From contig JAAYCX010000058.1 in NCBI GenBank assembly GCA_012729555.1, forward strand, positions 1 through 48,476: DNA of 48,476 nt. The letters run 5' to 3'. The first letter of the stretch is position 1. Each line of letters begins with the position of its first letter. Shown here one piece after another: positions 24,538-33,197 of the stretch. The stretch comes from Acidobacteriota bacterium. Lineage in GTDB: Bacteria > Acidobacteriota > UBA6911. Below the pieces are notes generated by a model that searched no databases, was not told where the DNA came from, and worked only from the letters and a program-made list of their open reading frames with translations. The position numbers were made by a program, and so were the translations under genes.

Positions 24538-26427
24538 ATGGAACCGAAGCCACCGATGCGGGGGGACGGCCCGCCGCCGGACATTGCTCCGAAAGATTCC
24601 CTCCTCCGCCGGACCGGGGGCGTGCTCCTCAGGTCCGCGGCCGATGCGGCCTGGAGGGTGCTGCAGGCGGTCAACCGCACGATCCCCGAGGGCCGGCTGC
24701 CGGAGCCGGAATGGGCGCCGGGCAGGATCCCGAAGAGCCGGGAGCGTTCCGCCCCGCCGCTCGGTTTTCCCAGGGAAACCGATTCGCTCTGCCCCGTCTG
24801 CGTGCCCGAAATCAGGCGCAGGGTGGTCGAAGGCGAGATGCCGCTCGAGGCGCTCCTCCGGGACCGTCCCGGCGAAATCAAGGCCCGCCTGGTCGAGGAG
24901 GACGGCCGCATCCTGATCCGAAAGTCCTGTCCCGTTCACGGGGATTTCGAGGACGTGATCTCCACCCGGCCGGAATTCACCCGCAGGATCGAAGGGCTCT
25001 TCTTCGGCCGCGATTTCGAGGGTCCCGGGGAGGACCCCGTCCACCACCACGGATCCTCGTCGATCCGCTTCGGGCGGGGCACGGTGCTGACGGTCGATCT
25101 GACCAACCGGTGCAACATGATGTGCAATCCCTGTTTCACCAACGCCAACCAGGTGGGGTTCGTTCACGAGCCCCCGCTCGATGAGATCCGCGCGATCCTG
25201 GACCGCGCCGTTTCCTTCAAGCCGCGCCGGCAGACCATCATCCTTTTTTCCGGGGGGGAACCTACCCTGTCCCCCCACTTCCTCGAGGCGGTCGCCTACG
25301 CCAGGAAGATCGGGTTCTATCGCATCCTGGCGGCTACCAACGGCATCCGCTTCGCCCAGAGCGCCGAATTCACCCGCCAGGCGCGGGAGGCCGGGCTCGA
25401 CGGCACCTACCTGCAGTTCGACGGCATCGGCAACGAACGGAACCGTCACCGCGGCGTTGGGAACCTCTTCGACGTCAAGGCGCGGGCGATCGAGAACATG
25501 GCGCGGGTCGGGATGAAGACGACGCTGGTCACCACGGTGATCCAGACCGTGAACCAGGACGCCGTCGGTTCGATCGTCGATTTCGCCATCAGCAACTCCG
25601 ACAAGGTGCAGACCGTGGTCTTCCAGCCGGTCTCCTTCACCGGCCGGGACGAGACGATCGACGACGCTTCGCGCGCCGCCCGCCGCTACACCCTGACCCA
25701 GCTCGTGGAGGATCTCCGGCGGCAGCTCGGAGGCCGCCCGGAGCCGATGCGCGACTGGTTCCCGCTGTCGACCTACAGCGCGTTCACGACCCTCATGGAC
25801 ATCCTTCAGGGACCGGACGCCCCCTGGGGCTGGAGCGCCTGCAACTGCCACCCGGACTGCGGCGTTTTCACCCTGCTGCTGGTCAACCGCCGGACGAAGG
25901 AATGGATGCCGGTGTTCCGGTTCTTCGACTACGAACGGTTTCTCAGGGACGTGCGCGTCATCACCAATGCCGCGCGCGGGCGCCGGCTCACCGAAGCGCA
26001 GCTCGCCCTGGCCGTCCTGCGCAACAGCAGGCCGGACCTGGCGCCCGCGGGATTCAGCCTGTCCCGGATAGTCAGCCTGTTCCGGCCGAGCTCGGAGCGT
26101 TCGGACGGCGACCGGAGCGATCGCCTGAAAGGGCGCGCCGCCGGGGACGAGTGGCGCGTGCTCTGCGTGGAGGGAATGTGGTTCCAGGATCTCTGGACCT
26201 ACGATTTCCGCCGCACCGAAATGTGCGTCATCCCCTACGGCACCCAGGATGGAGAGATCTCCTTCTGCGCCTACAACACCGGCATCGGGTGGCGGCAGAT
26301 CGTCGAGAGCGCCCACCGCACGGCGGACCTGGCCGAGTGGAACCGGCAGCGGGGAAGGCACGATATCTACGCCAACGGGAAGAGGGTCGAGCTGGAGACG
26401 GCGGAGCACGACCTCATCCTGCCCTGA
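24538..26427 (+). CDS. Radical SAM protein resembling tetraether lipid synthase (Tes/MJ0619-like)
   Basis: A 629-residue radical SAM enzyme. The cluster motif is C192xxxC196xxC199 (CNMMCNPC), with FSGGEPT at 237-243. The flanking cysteines follow the Tes-like layout: an N-terminal CPVC (85-88) and CPVHG (131-135), an internal C435xC437xxxC441, and a C-terminal region with C563 and C577 ending in SFCAYN. Tes enzymes join lipid tails by carbon-carbon bonds between fully reduced methyl ends to make membrane-spanning lipids. The neighbours are a membrane methyltransferase and lipid A genes. No clear ribosome-binding site precedes the ATG. The family assignment is made from motif order and from memory, and the substrate is inference. 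Confidence 0.75.
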   Translation: MEPKPPMRGDGPPPDIAPKDSLLRRTGGVLLRSAADAAWRVLQAVNRTIPEGRLPEPEWAPGRIPKSRERSAPPLGFPRETDSLCPVCVPEIRRRVVEGEMPLEALLRDRPGEIKARLVEEDGRILIRKSCPVHGDFEDVISTRPEFTRRIEGLFFGRDFEGPGEDPVHHHGSSSIRFGRGTVLTVDLTNRCNMMCNPCFTNANQVGFVHEPPLDEIRAILDRAVSFKPRRQTIILFSGGEPTLSPHFLEAVAYARKIGFYRILAATNGIRFAQSAEFTRQAREAGLDGTYLQFDGIGNERNRHRGVGNLFDVKARAIENMARVGMKTTLVTTVIQTVNQDAVGSIVDFAISNSDKVQTVVFQPVSFTGRDETIDDASRAARRYTLTQLVEDLRRQLGGRPEPMRDWFPLSTYSAFTTLMDILQGPDAPWGWSACNCHPDCGVFTLLLVNRRTKEWMPVFRFFDYERFLRDVRVITNAARGRRLTEAQLALAVLRNSRPDLAPAGFSLSRIVSLFRPSSERSDGDRSDRLKGRAAGDEWRVLCVEGMWFQDLWTYDFRRTEMCVIPYGTQDGEISFCAYNTGIGWRQIVESAHRTADLAEWNRQRGRHDIYANGKRVELETAEHDLILP

Positions 26428-26483
26428 AGCCCACTCCTGGAGGGCCGCGTTCCCGGCCGGGCATCCTTTTCGGGAAGGTATCG

Positions 26484-27518
26484 ATGAGCTACACGATCCA
26501 GCAGCTTGCCGCGCGCCTCGGCCGCGAATTCCAGGGAGAGGGCGCGCTCCTGATAACCTCGGTGTCGGGGTGGGAGTCCCCCGGCGCCTCCTCCCTGGTT
26601 TTCCTGGAGGGGGCGAAGGGGAGCGGGCCCCCGTCCGGGTGCGGGTGCGTCATCGCCCCCCCCGACTGCGCTCCCGCCGGCGTCAACGTGATTTTCTCCC
26701 CCCGGCCCAAGCTTGATTTCGCCCGGGCCGCCGGGTGGCTCCACCCGAGGCCCGAGGGGCGGGGGACGCGCCACCCGTCGGCCGAGATCGCCGCGGACGC
26801 CGAACTCGGCGCCCGGGTGGACGTGGGGCCTTGCGCCGTCGTGGAGCCGGGCGCCCGTATCGGTCCCGGCACCGTCCTGGGCGCCGGGGTCCTGGTCGGG
26901 AGGGGGTGCGTCCTGGGCGCCGGATGTGTGCTCCATCCCGGCGTCGTGCTCTATCCGGGGGTCCGGATCGGCAGCCGCGTCGTGCTGCACGCCGGGGCCG
27001 TCATCGGTGCGGACGGGTTCGGTTACGTGAGTGACGGCGAAGCTTACTGGAAGTTTCCGCAGGTCGGGTCGGTGGTCCTCGAGGATGACGTGGAAATCGG
27101 CGCCAACACCACCATCGACCGGGGGTCTCTCGGGACGACACGCGTCGGCGCCGGATCGAAGATCGACAACCTGGTCCAGATCGCGCACAACGTGGAGATA
27201 GGGCGGCACGTGGTGATCGCGGCGCAGACCGGGATCTCCGGGAGCACCGTCATCGGAGACCATGCCGTGATCGGGGGGCAGGTGGGTTTCGGGGACCACG
27301 CCCGGGTCGAACCTGGAGTCGTGATCGGGTCGAAGGCCGGAATCCTGCCCGGGAAAATCGTGCGCAGCGGGGGGGTCTACTGGGGGGTGCCGGTCCGGCC
27401 GCTCGGGGAATACAAGCGCCTGAACGCCCTGTTCGGGAAGCTGCCCGAAATGAAGGCCGAACTGGAATCCTTGAAAAGGGAAGTGGCGCGGCTCAGGGGC
27501 TTCCTGGGCACGGCATGA
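26484..27518 (+). CDS. lpxD: UDP-3-O-(3-hydroxyacyl)glucosamine N-acyltransferase
   Basis: A 344-residue protein. The N-terminal uridine-binding domain spans about 1-95. A left-handed beta-helix of hexapeptide repeats follows (many I/V-G-x-x-x-x units from about 95 to 290) and includes the catalytic His in IAHNVEIG and the typical [15 protein letters not shown] and [19 protein letters not shown] segments. A C-terminal coiled coil (about 310-340) follows. LpxD adds the N-acyl chain in lipid A synthesis. The ATG at 26484 follows GGGAAGG. Its stop overlaps the next start (ATGA). Confidence 0.95.
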   Translation: MSYTIQQLAARLGREFQGEGALLITSVSGWESPGASSLVFLEGAKGSGPPSGCGCVIAPPDCAPAGVNVIFSPRPKLDFARAAGWLHPRPEGRGTRHPSAEIAADAELGARVDVGPCAVVEPGARIGPGTVLGAGVLVGRGCVLGAGCVLHPGVVLYPGVRIGSRVVLHAGAVIGADGFGYVSDGEAYWKFPQVGSVVLEDDVEIGANTTIDRGSLGTTRVGAGSKIDNLVQIAHNVEIGRHVVIAAQTGISGSTVIGDHAVIGGQVGFGDHARVEPGVVIGSKAGILPGKIVRSGGVYWGVPVRPLGEYKRLNALFGKLPEMKAELESLKREVARLRGFLGTA

Positions 27519-28273
27519 CGGGCGCCGTTCCCGCGCCGGGGGGGGGGAGCGGCGACCGGACGGACGGGATGGATCTCGAACGGTTCTGCCGAGTCGTCCT
27601 CGCAAGCTGCATCCCCGCGCTCGGAAACGCCCGGGTGCACGCCCGCTTTTATCCCTACATCGGGTTGACGCATACCATCCGCCGGAACCGTTCGGGGGAC
27701 TGGGAGATCCGCATCAGCGATCATTGCCGCCAGGCGCCGCCGGCGGTGCTCGAGGCCGTCGTCACGATCCTGGCATGCAAGATCCTGCGCCGGAAGGCCT
27801 CCCGGAAAGTCCTGGAGGCGTACGAGGGCTTCCGCCGCCGGGAGTCGGTCGTGGAATCGGTCCGGTTGCGCCGCATCGAGAAGGGGAAAAAGCGTTTCGC
27901 CCCCCATGCGGGCTTCCACCACCGCCTGCCCGATGTCTACGCGGAGGTCAACCGCCGTTTTTTCAACGGCCAGGTCCAGGTCGCGCGGATCGGGTGGGGG
28001 GTGCGCCGGAGCCGCACCCGGCTGGGGCATTACGACCCGGCGCACCATACGGTCACCGTGAGCCCGGTCCTCGATTCCCCCGAAGTCCCCCGCTTCGTGC
28101 TGGAATTTATCGTGTATCATGAGATGCTCCACGCGGTTTTCGAGGGGGGAGGGGCGGCCGGCCACCACCCTCCCGAATTCCGCAGGGCGGAGAGGGCGCA
28201 TCCGGATTACGGGAGCGCCCGGGGGTTTCTCCGGGAGTTTTGCCGCCGGCGGAGGCGGGAGGGGGGCGCATGA
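27515..28273 (+). CDS. SprT-like zinc metalloprotease-family protein
   Basis: A 252-residue protein with a zincin signature HEMLH (about residue 207, in [15 protein letters not shown]), followed by [12 protein letters not shown], which offers a third ligand. The region about 140-205 ([18 protein letters not shown]) resembles the SprT-like fold. There is no signal peptide, so it is cytoplasmic. The ATG at 27515 overlaps the lpxD stop; an in-frame ATG at 27569 is an alternative. SprT relatives act on DNA-protein crosslinks in eukaryotes, but the bacterial role is unclear. Coupling with lpxD and the heptose kinase is conserved-looking but unexplained. Confidence 0.75.
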   Translation: MTGAVPAPGGGSGDRTDGMDLERFCRVVLASCIPALGNARVHARFYPYIGLTHTIRRNRSGDWEIRISDHCRQAPPAVLEAVVTILACKILRRKASRKVLEAYEGFRRRESVVESVRLRRIEKGKKRFAPHAGFHHRLPDVYAEVNRRFFNGQVQVARIGWGVRRSRTRLGHYDPAHHTVTVSPVLDSPEVPRFVLEFIVYHEMLHAVFEGGGAAGHHPPEFRRAERAHPDYGSARGFLREFCRRRRREGGA

Positions 28274-28908
28274 AATGCATCCTGTGCGGGGAGAGGAAGG
28301 CGAAACGGGAGTGCCCCGCCGAGAGGGAGCCCATCTGTCCCCGGTGCTGCGGTGAAAAGCGGGTCCTGGAGATCCCCTGCCCGGACTCCTGCCCCTTTCT
28401 CGAGTCGGGGCGGGAGCGCGACGCGCGAGCCTACCGGAAGGTGCTGGGCCGGCTGCCGGCGCGCGATCGGGAGATCCACGAGCGGGTCCTGGAACGTTAT
28501 CCGGAAGCGATCGCGCGGCTCGAATACACCCTGGCGCGCCAGCGGATCCGGCAGCGCGACCTGGCCGACCGGCACGCACGGGATGCGGTCGACCTCCTGC
28601 TCGAAAGCTGCCGGGCCGGGGACGCCGGGATCGTGTACGAGCGGACGGCTGAAGACCCGCGCGTAGAGGGGGTGCGGCGCGAAATCCGGGCCGCGGTCGA
28701 TTCGATGCGCCGTCCCCGGGAGGAAGAGGGGATTTCGGGGCTCCGGGATTCCGGTTTCCCCCCCGGCGCCGTCGTCGAGTGCCTCGCGTTCGTCCGGGCG
28801 CTCATCGACGCCTTTGGGGCCGAGTACGGCGAGGATTCCGCCTATGTCGATTTTCTCGCCAGGTTCTTTCCCGGGGATGAGGCTGACGGCTCCATCGTGG
28901 CGCCATGA
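28270..28908 (+). CDS. Uncharacterised protein with an N-terminal Cys-rich (zinc) motif
   Basis: A 212-residue protein starting at an ATG that overlaps the preceding stop (ATGA). The first 41 residues carry eight Cys (CILC at 3-6, C15, CPRCC at 23-27, C37, C41), suggesting a structural zinc knuckle or treble-clef. The rest is largely helical and charged with no recognised motif and no membrane segment. I do not recognise the family. Its tight coupling to the SprT-like gene suggests the two work together. Confidence 0.7.
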   Translation: MKCILCGERKAKRECPAEREPICPRCCGEKRVLEIPCPDSCPFLESGRERDARAYRKVLGRLPARDREIHERVLERYPEAIARLEYTLARQRIRQRDLADRHARDAVDLLLESCRAGDAGIVYERTAEDPRVEGVRREIRAAVDSMRRPREEEGISGLRDSGFPPGAVVECLAFVRALIDAFGAEYGEDSAYVDFLARFFPGDEADGSIVAP

Positions 28909-28917
28909 GGGGGGGGT

Positions 28918-29958
28918 ATGAAGCACACCGGCTGCGATCCTGAGATTCTGATCCGTGCGGTAGGGCTCTTCCGGGGGAAACGCATCCTGATCCTGGGAGA
29001 CCTGATGCTGGACCGCTTCGTTTTCGGTTCGGTTTCGCGCATCAGCCCGGAGGCGCCCGTCCCCGTGGTGGAGATCCGGGAGGAAAGAGCCTACCTGGGC
29101 GGGGGGGCCAACGTGGCCGCCAACATCGCCGCCCTGGGAGCGACCGCGGTCCCGGTCGGGATCGTGGGGAAGGACGCCGAGGGGGCCCTGCTGCGGGAGG
29201 AGCTCCGCGCCATCAGGGCGCCGCTGGGCGGGCTGGTTGTCGACCGCGCGCGCCCGACCTCCGTGAAGACGCGCATCATGGCCGGCCATCAGCAGGTGTG
29301 CCGCACCGACCGGGAAGACCGCTCCCCTCTTTCTCCGGCCGCGGAACGGGACGCGGTCCGGAAATTCCGCACCCTGGTCCCCTCCGCGGATGCGGTCGTC
29401 GTGTCCGACTACGCCAAGGGGATGCTGACGCCGGCGCTGCTGAAGCGCACGATCCCGTTTGCCGGGAACGCGGGAAAGATCGTGTGCGTGGACCCCAAGC
29501 AGAACGATTTTTCGATCTACCGGCCCGCCACGGTGATCACGCCGAACACGGCCGAACTGGAGCGCGCCGCCGGGGTAGCCGTCACGGGCGACCGGGAACT
29601 CGTGCGGGCGGGGAAAAGGATCGTGCGCCGGGCGGGCTTCGAAAACCTCCTCGTCACCCGCGGGGACGCGGGAATGGCCCTGTTCTGCAAGGGATCGGGG
29701 GTGACCCGCATCCCCACGGTCGCCCGGGAGGTTTTCGACGTGACGGGGGCCGGGGATACCGTCATCGCGGTCCTGGCATTGGGTCTGACGGCGGGACTCG
29801 GGGTCCTGGAGTCGGCGGTGCTGGCCAATATCGCGGCCGGGATCGTGGTCGGCAAGCTGGGGACGGCGTCGGCCGGCCCGGAGGAATTGACCGCCGCCCT
29901 GCGGGCGATGCGACCGGCCGCTAGGGCTTTTCGATCCTCGCCTCGTCGACCAGCATGA
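28918..29958 (+). CDS. rfaE1: D-glycero-beta-D-manno-heptose-7-phosphate kinase
   Basis: A 346-residue PfkB/ribokinase-fold kinase. The N-terminal ILGDLMLDRFVFGSVSRISPEAPVP segment, LGGGANVAANIAALG and the C-terminal DVTGAGDTVIAVLALGL (catalytic Asp in GAGD) fit HldA/RfaE domain I. It makes ADP-heptose precursors for the LPS inner core by adding phosphate at C1. The cytidylyltransferase-like domain of the bifunctional enzyme is absent, so a separate hldC/rfaE2 is needed elsewhere. It starts nine bases after the previous gene. Its 3' end overlaps the convergent Trm112-like gene by 38 bases. Confidence 0.92.
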   Translation: MKHTGCDPEILIRAVGLFRGKRILILGDLMLDRFVFGSVSRISPEAPVPVVEIREERAYLGGGANVAANIAALGATAVPVGIVGKDAEGALLREELRAIRAPLGGLVVDRARPTSVKTRIMAGHQQVCRTDREDRSPLSPAAERDAVRKFRTLVPSADAVVVSDYAKGMLTPALLKRTIPFAGNAGKIVCVDPKQNDFSIYRPATVITPNTAELERAAGVAVTGDRELVRAGKRIVRRAGFENLLVTRGDAGMALFCKGSGVTRIPTVAREVFDVTGAGDTVIAVLALGLTAGLGVLESAVLANIAAGIVVGKLGTASAGPEELTAALRAMRPAARAFRSSPRRPA

Positions 29959-30094
29959 CCGGGATATCGTCGCGGATCGGGTAGACGCGGTGGCATTCGA
30001 CGCACTTGAGGCCGGTCCCGTCCGGGGTCGGTTCGACCGGCTTCCTGCAGAGCGGGCAGGCGAGGATGTCCAGTAACTCCTTGCTGATCGGCAT
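29921..30094 (-). CDS. Trm112 family (UPF0434) small zinc-finger protein
   Basis: A 57-residue protein beginning MPISKELLDILACPLCRKPVE with a second pair CVEC and the ending VYPIRDDIPVML, the exact pattern of bacterial Trm112-like proteins such as YcaR. The four Cys bind zinc. In eukaryotes and archaea Trm112 activates methyltransferases; the bacterial role is not settled. The start at 30094 has a perfect AAGGAGG upstream, so the longer open frame to 30175 is not used. It is last in the minus-strand run and overlaps rfaE1 tail to tail. Confidence 0.9.
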   Translation of the reverse strand: MPISKELLDILACPLCRKPVEPTPDGTGLKCVECHRVYPIRDDIPVMLVDEARIEKP

Positions 30095-30110
30095 GAATCC
30101 CTCCTTGGTC

Positions 30111-30707
30111 TCAGGACCGCGACCCGGGCCGGAACCTGTTCTCGGTTCCCGCCCGGAGCCTCCGTATGTTTTCATGATGCCGGGCGATGATCAACACCGC
30201 CCCCAGTGAAGCCCAGAGAAGCACCTGGGCGGGCGCCCCGTAGAAGCCGGCGAAGAGGGGGAACGTGGCCGCGGCCGCCAGTGACGCGGCTGAAATGTAG
30301 CGGGAGAGGGCGAGAACGAGCGCGAACACCACGAGGGTTGTCGCCACGGCCAGCGGGGAGAGCGCGAGAAAGGCGCCGCACCCGGTGGCGACCCCCTTGC
30401 CCCCCTTGAAGCGAAGCCAGGGGGTGAAGACGTGTCCGGTGATGGCGAAGAGCGCCGCAACCGCCTGCCACTCCACGCCCCCCCCGAGCCACCCGGCCGC
30501 CAGCACCGCCAGGGTTCCCTTGGCGGCGTCCAGGGCCAGCGTCAGGATGCCGGCCGCGCGGCTCCTCCTGTAGACGTTGGTCGCCCCGATGTTGCCGCTT
30601 CCGTACCTGCGGATGTCCTTCCCCTCGCCGAGGCGCACCAGGAGGAAGCCGAAAGGGATGGAACCGAGGAGGTAGGCCAGGAGCGGGATCCAGTATTCAG
30701 GTCGCAT
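30111..30707 (-). CDS. plsY: Glycerol-3-phosphate acyltransferase PlsY
   Basis: A 198-residue multi-pass membrane protein that transfers acyl from acyl-phosphate to glycerol-3-phosphate, the first step of phospholipid synthesis. The three cytoplasmic motifs are visible: GSIPFGFLL then RRYGSGNIGATNVYR near residue 35, FKGGKGVATG near residue 102, and the C-terminal HHENIRRLRAGTE near residue 180. Five or so hydrophobic segments lie between. The ATG at 30707 (two bases after the thpR stop) is preferred to a TTG at 30713. Confidence 0.94.
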   Translation of the reverse strand: MRPEYWIPLLAYLLGSIPFGFLLVRLGEGKDIRRYGSGNIGATNVYRRSRAAGILTLALDAAKGTLAVLAAGWLGGGVEWQAVAALFAITGHVFTPWLRFKGGKGVATGCGAFLALSPLAVATTLVVFALVLALSRYISAASLAAAATFPLFAGFYGAPAQVLLWASLGAVLIIARHHENIRRLRAGTENRFRPGSRS

Positions 30708-30709
30708 TT

Positions 30710-31270
30710 TCAAGCCCCGGTCAAAGGGATGGTCTCGAGTACCGTGTACACCGCCCCCTGCGGTTTCAGGGTGCTCTCATAGATGTGGAACCGGTCCACG
30801 CGGAGGGGGGCCTCCAGCTCCGATCCCATCTTAATGCAGTCGGCGAGGGGGGACAAATTTCTTTTGCCCCTGACCCGCCCCAGCGTCAGGTGGGGGCGGA
30901 AGGGCCGATTGTCCGGCGTGAACCCGCACCGCTCAGAGGCCGCCTCCACGCGCCGCTGCAGAAGTTCGAGCGCTCCGGTCTCCCCCTCCAGACCGCACCA
31001 GACGACGCGCGGGCTGCCGGGGTGGGGGAACGCGCCCAGACCCCGCACCCGGAGACGGAAAGAGGGAGCCGGCCCCGCCTCCGCCCGCAGTTCCCGGGCG
31101 AGGGCCGGAATCGTCAGGCTGTCGGCCTCCCCCAGGAACTTGAGGGTGAGGTGAATGGAGGGGACGGCCACCCATCGGACGTCGGCCCCGGTCTCCCGGA
31201 GCGTCCGCTGCATCCGGCCGAGGGTGTCCCGGCATTCGGCCGAAAGGGGGATGGCGATGAAGGTGCGCAT
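30710..31270 (-). CDS. thpR: RNA 2',3'-cyclic phosphodiesterase (2'-5' RNA ligase family)
   Basis: A 186-residue two-H phosphoesterase. The paired catalytic motifs are HLTLKFLG (about residue 40) and HLTLGRV (about residue 127), in a normal-length LigT/ThpR fold starting MRTFIAIPL. ThpR hydrolyses 2',3'-cyclic phosphate ends of RNA. It lies just downstream of cinA (three-base gap), a neighbour pair seen in many bacteria. Confidence 0.93.
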   Translation of the reverse strand: MRTFIAIPLSAECRDTLGRMQRTLRETGADVRWVAVPSIHLTLKFLGEADSLTIPALARELRAEAGPAPSFRLRVRGLGAFPHPGSPRVVWCGLEGETGALELLQRRVEAASERCGFTPDNRPFRPHLTLGRVRGKRNLSPLADCIKMGSELEAPLRVDRFHIYESTLKPQGAVYTVLETIPLTGA

Positions 31271-31273
31271 GGT

Positions 31274-32521
31274 TCAGCCGTCTTCCCCGGGGCGCAGCAG
31301 GAATCGGCGCAGCCAGGAGAGGGCGAGGGCGGCCGAACGCTCCCGGATCGATTCCCGGTCCCCGGGCAGGATCCGGCGCAGGCTCTCCGTCCTCTCCCCG
31401 TCGGAGTATCCGACATGGACCAGCCCCACCGGCTTTTCTTCCGACCCGCCTCCCGGTCCCGCGATCCCGGTGACCGACAGCCCGATCGAGCTCCCGAAGG
31501 CCAGGCGCACCCCCCGGGCCAGCGCCTCGGCGGTTTCCGCGCTCACGGCGCCGTAGCGCCGGAGCACCTCCTCCGGTACGGCGCAAAGATCCCGTTTGGA
31601 TGAGTTGCTGTAGCAGAGGACGCCGCCCAGAAACCAGGCCGAACTCCCGGCGACGCGCGTGATCTGCATCCCCAGCATCCCGGCCGTGCACGATTCGGCC
31701 ACGGCCAGGGTCCGGTCCGAATCGCGGAGCAGGCGTCCGATCACCTCCTCCATCGTTTCCCCCGCGGTGGAGAAAACGGCGTCCCCCAATTCCGCCCGGA
31801 TCCGGGCGGCCAGTTCGTCGAGATCCCCCCCCTCCTCCCCGGCCGGCACCCACCGGTAGAGGCGGACGGCGATATGCCGGGTGCCGGCCAGGACCGTTGT
31901 CTGTACCCGGGGATACGCCGCGTACAGGGGGGCGATCCGGGCGTCCAGTTCTGATTCGGAGATCCCGGTGACGTATAGCGACCGGCAGGCGAGCCGCTCG
32001 CCCCCGCCCAGCCCCGCGATCCTCGGCGCTACCGACGCCTCGAACATGGGTTCGAGCTCGCGGGGGGGGCCGGGGAGGAGGGCCAGGAGGCGCCCCCGTT
32101 CCTCCAGCCACATCCCGGGCGCCGTTCCGAAGGGATTGTCGAGGACTTCGGCCCCCTCGATCACCTCCGCCTGACGCTCGTTGTTTTTGTTCATGCGCAG
32201 GCCGCGGGCGGCGAATTTCCCTTTCAGGGCGCCGAGCAGGTGCGGGTCGATCCGGATCGGGCGGCCGAGGACGCGGGCCGCCGCCTCGCGTGTCCGGTCG
32301 TCCTCCGTCGGTCCCAGCCCGCCGCTGACGAGGATGAGGTCGGAGCGGTCGAGCGCCGCACGGAGCGCATCGACGATCTCCCCGGGTTCGTCCCCGACGA
32401 CGGTCTTGAGGTGGACGCTGCAGCCCGCCTCGCCGAGCCGCCGGGTCAGGTAGAGAGAGTTGGTGTCGATGCTGTCCGGCGTCAGCATCTCCGATCCGAC
32501 GGCGATGATTTCGGCTTTCAT
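31274..32521 (-). CDS. cinA: CinA family protein (NMN amidohydrolase / ADP-ribose pyrophosphatase)
   Basis: A 415-residue full-length CinA. The N-terminal MoCF-like domain opens MKAEIIAVGSEML and has LILVSGGLGPTEDD. The C-terminal CinA domain (from about 255) has AESCTAGMLG and SVTGIAGPGGGSEEKPVGLV, the nicotinamide-nucleotide amidase site. It recycles NMN in the pyridine nucleotide cycle. The order pgpA-cinA-thpR on one strand is common; the recA that often follows is not here. Confidence 0.94.
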   Translation of the reverse strand: MKAEIIAVGSEMLTPDSIDTNSLYLTRRLGEAGCSVHLKTVVGDEPGEIVDALRAALDRSDLILVSGGLGPTEDDRTREAAARVLGRPIRIDPHLLGALKGKFAARGLRMNKNNERQAEVIEGAEVLDNPFGTAPGMWLEERGRLLALLPGPPRELEPMFEASVAPRIAGLGGGERLACRSLYVTGISESELDARIAPLYAAYPRVQTTVLAGTRHIAVRLYRWVPAGEEGGDLDELAARIRAELGDAVFSTAGETMEEVIGRLLRDSDRTLAVAESCTAGMLGMQITRVAGSSAWFLGGVLCYSNSSKRDLCAVPEEVLRRYGAVSAETAEALARGVRLAFGSSIGLSVTGIAGPGGGSEEKPVGLVHVGYSDGERTESLRRILPGDRESIRERSAALALSWLRRFLLRPGEDG

Positions 32522-32538
32522 GGCGGCGGTACGGTCTC

Positions 32539-33000
32539 CTATAGGACCCTGTTGACGGCGTGCAGGAGCAGGTTGGCGTAGACGCCCGCCAGCACATCGT
32601 CGGCCATGACCCCGACCCCCCTCCCGAGCGATTCCAGCCTGCGGATCGGGAAAGGCTTCCAGATATCGAAGAGGCGGAAAAAGAGCGTCCCGAGAATGAG
32701 GTTGACGACGCCGAAGGGGAGGAACAGGAAGGCGATCAACTGCCCGGCAACCTCGTCGATCACCACGAACTGGGGATCCTCGATGCCGGTGGCCCGGCTG
32801 ATCGCATCGGAGGCCAGGATGCCGGCGAAGGTGACGAGGCAGATGGCGCTGATGTGAAGTTCCGGCCGGACCCAGTGCGAAGGCGCGTGGATCAGGTAAA
32901 AGGCCAGGCTCGCGGCGATGGAGGCGTAGGTTCCCGGAGCCCCGGGAATCCGCCCGATGTAAAACACGGTTCCGATGATGAACGCCAGGCGGTTCTTCAT
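32539..33000 (-). CDS. pgpA: Phosphatidylglycerophosphatase A
   Basis: A 153-residue inner-membrane protein of usual PgpA length, starting MKNRLAFIIGTVFYIGRIPG. Motifs are PGTYAS (about residue 22), the acidic EDPQFVVIDEVAGQL (about 75-90) and FRLFDIWKPFPI (about 105). It removes phosphate from phosphatidylglycerol phosphate. Its start overlaps the yacG stop by four bases (ATGA), so translation is coupled. The downstream cinA is 17 bases away. Confidence 0.93.
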   Translation of the reverse strand: MKNRLAFIIGTVFYIGRIPGAPGTYASIAASLAFYLIHAPSHWVRPELHISAICLVTFAGILASDAISRATGIEDPQFVVIDEVAGQLIAFLFLPFGVVNLILGTLFFRLFDIWKPFPIRRLESLGRGVGVMADDVLAGVYANLLLHAVNRVL

Positions 33001-33185
33001 TCCAGCTCTTCCGGAGGCGCCGGTGGTTGGCCGTCCTCGTCTTCGTCCTCTTTCCCCGCGATCCGGTAGGCCCCGGTGACCCAGTTCCCCAGGTCCACCA
33101 GTTTGCAGCGCTCGCCGCAAAAGGGCCGATGCGGGTTTCCCGTCATTTCCGTTTCCTTCCCGCAGCGGGGACAGCGGACAATCAT
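32997..33185 (-). CDS. yacG: DNA gyrase inhibitor YacG
   Basis: A 62-residue zinc protein from the ATG at 33185: CPRCGKETE near residue 5 and FCGERCK near residue 22 form the C2-C2 site, followed by LVDLGNWVTGAYRI, the typical YacG core, and an acidic tail. In E. coli YacG binds GyrB and blocks DNA binding. A GTG at 33197 is also in frame, but AGGGA before the ATG favours 33185. Confidence 0.9.
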   Translation of the reverse strand: MIVRCPRCGKETEMTGNPHRPFCGERCKLVDLGNWVTGAYRIAGKEDEDEDGQPPAPPEELE

Positions 33186-33197
33186 TCGGTCCCTCAC

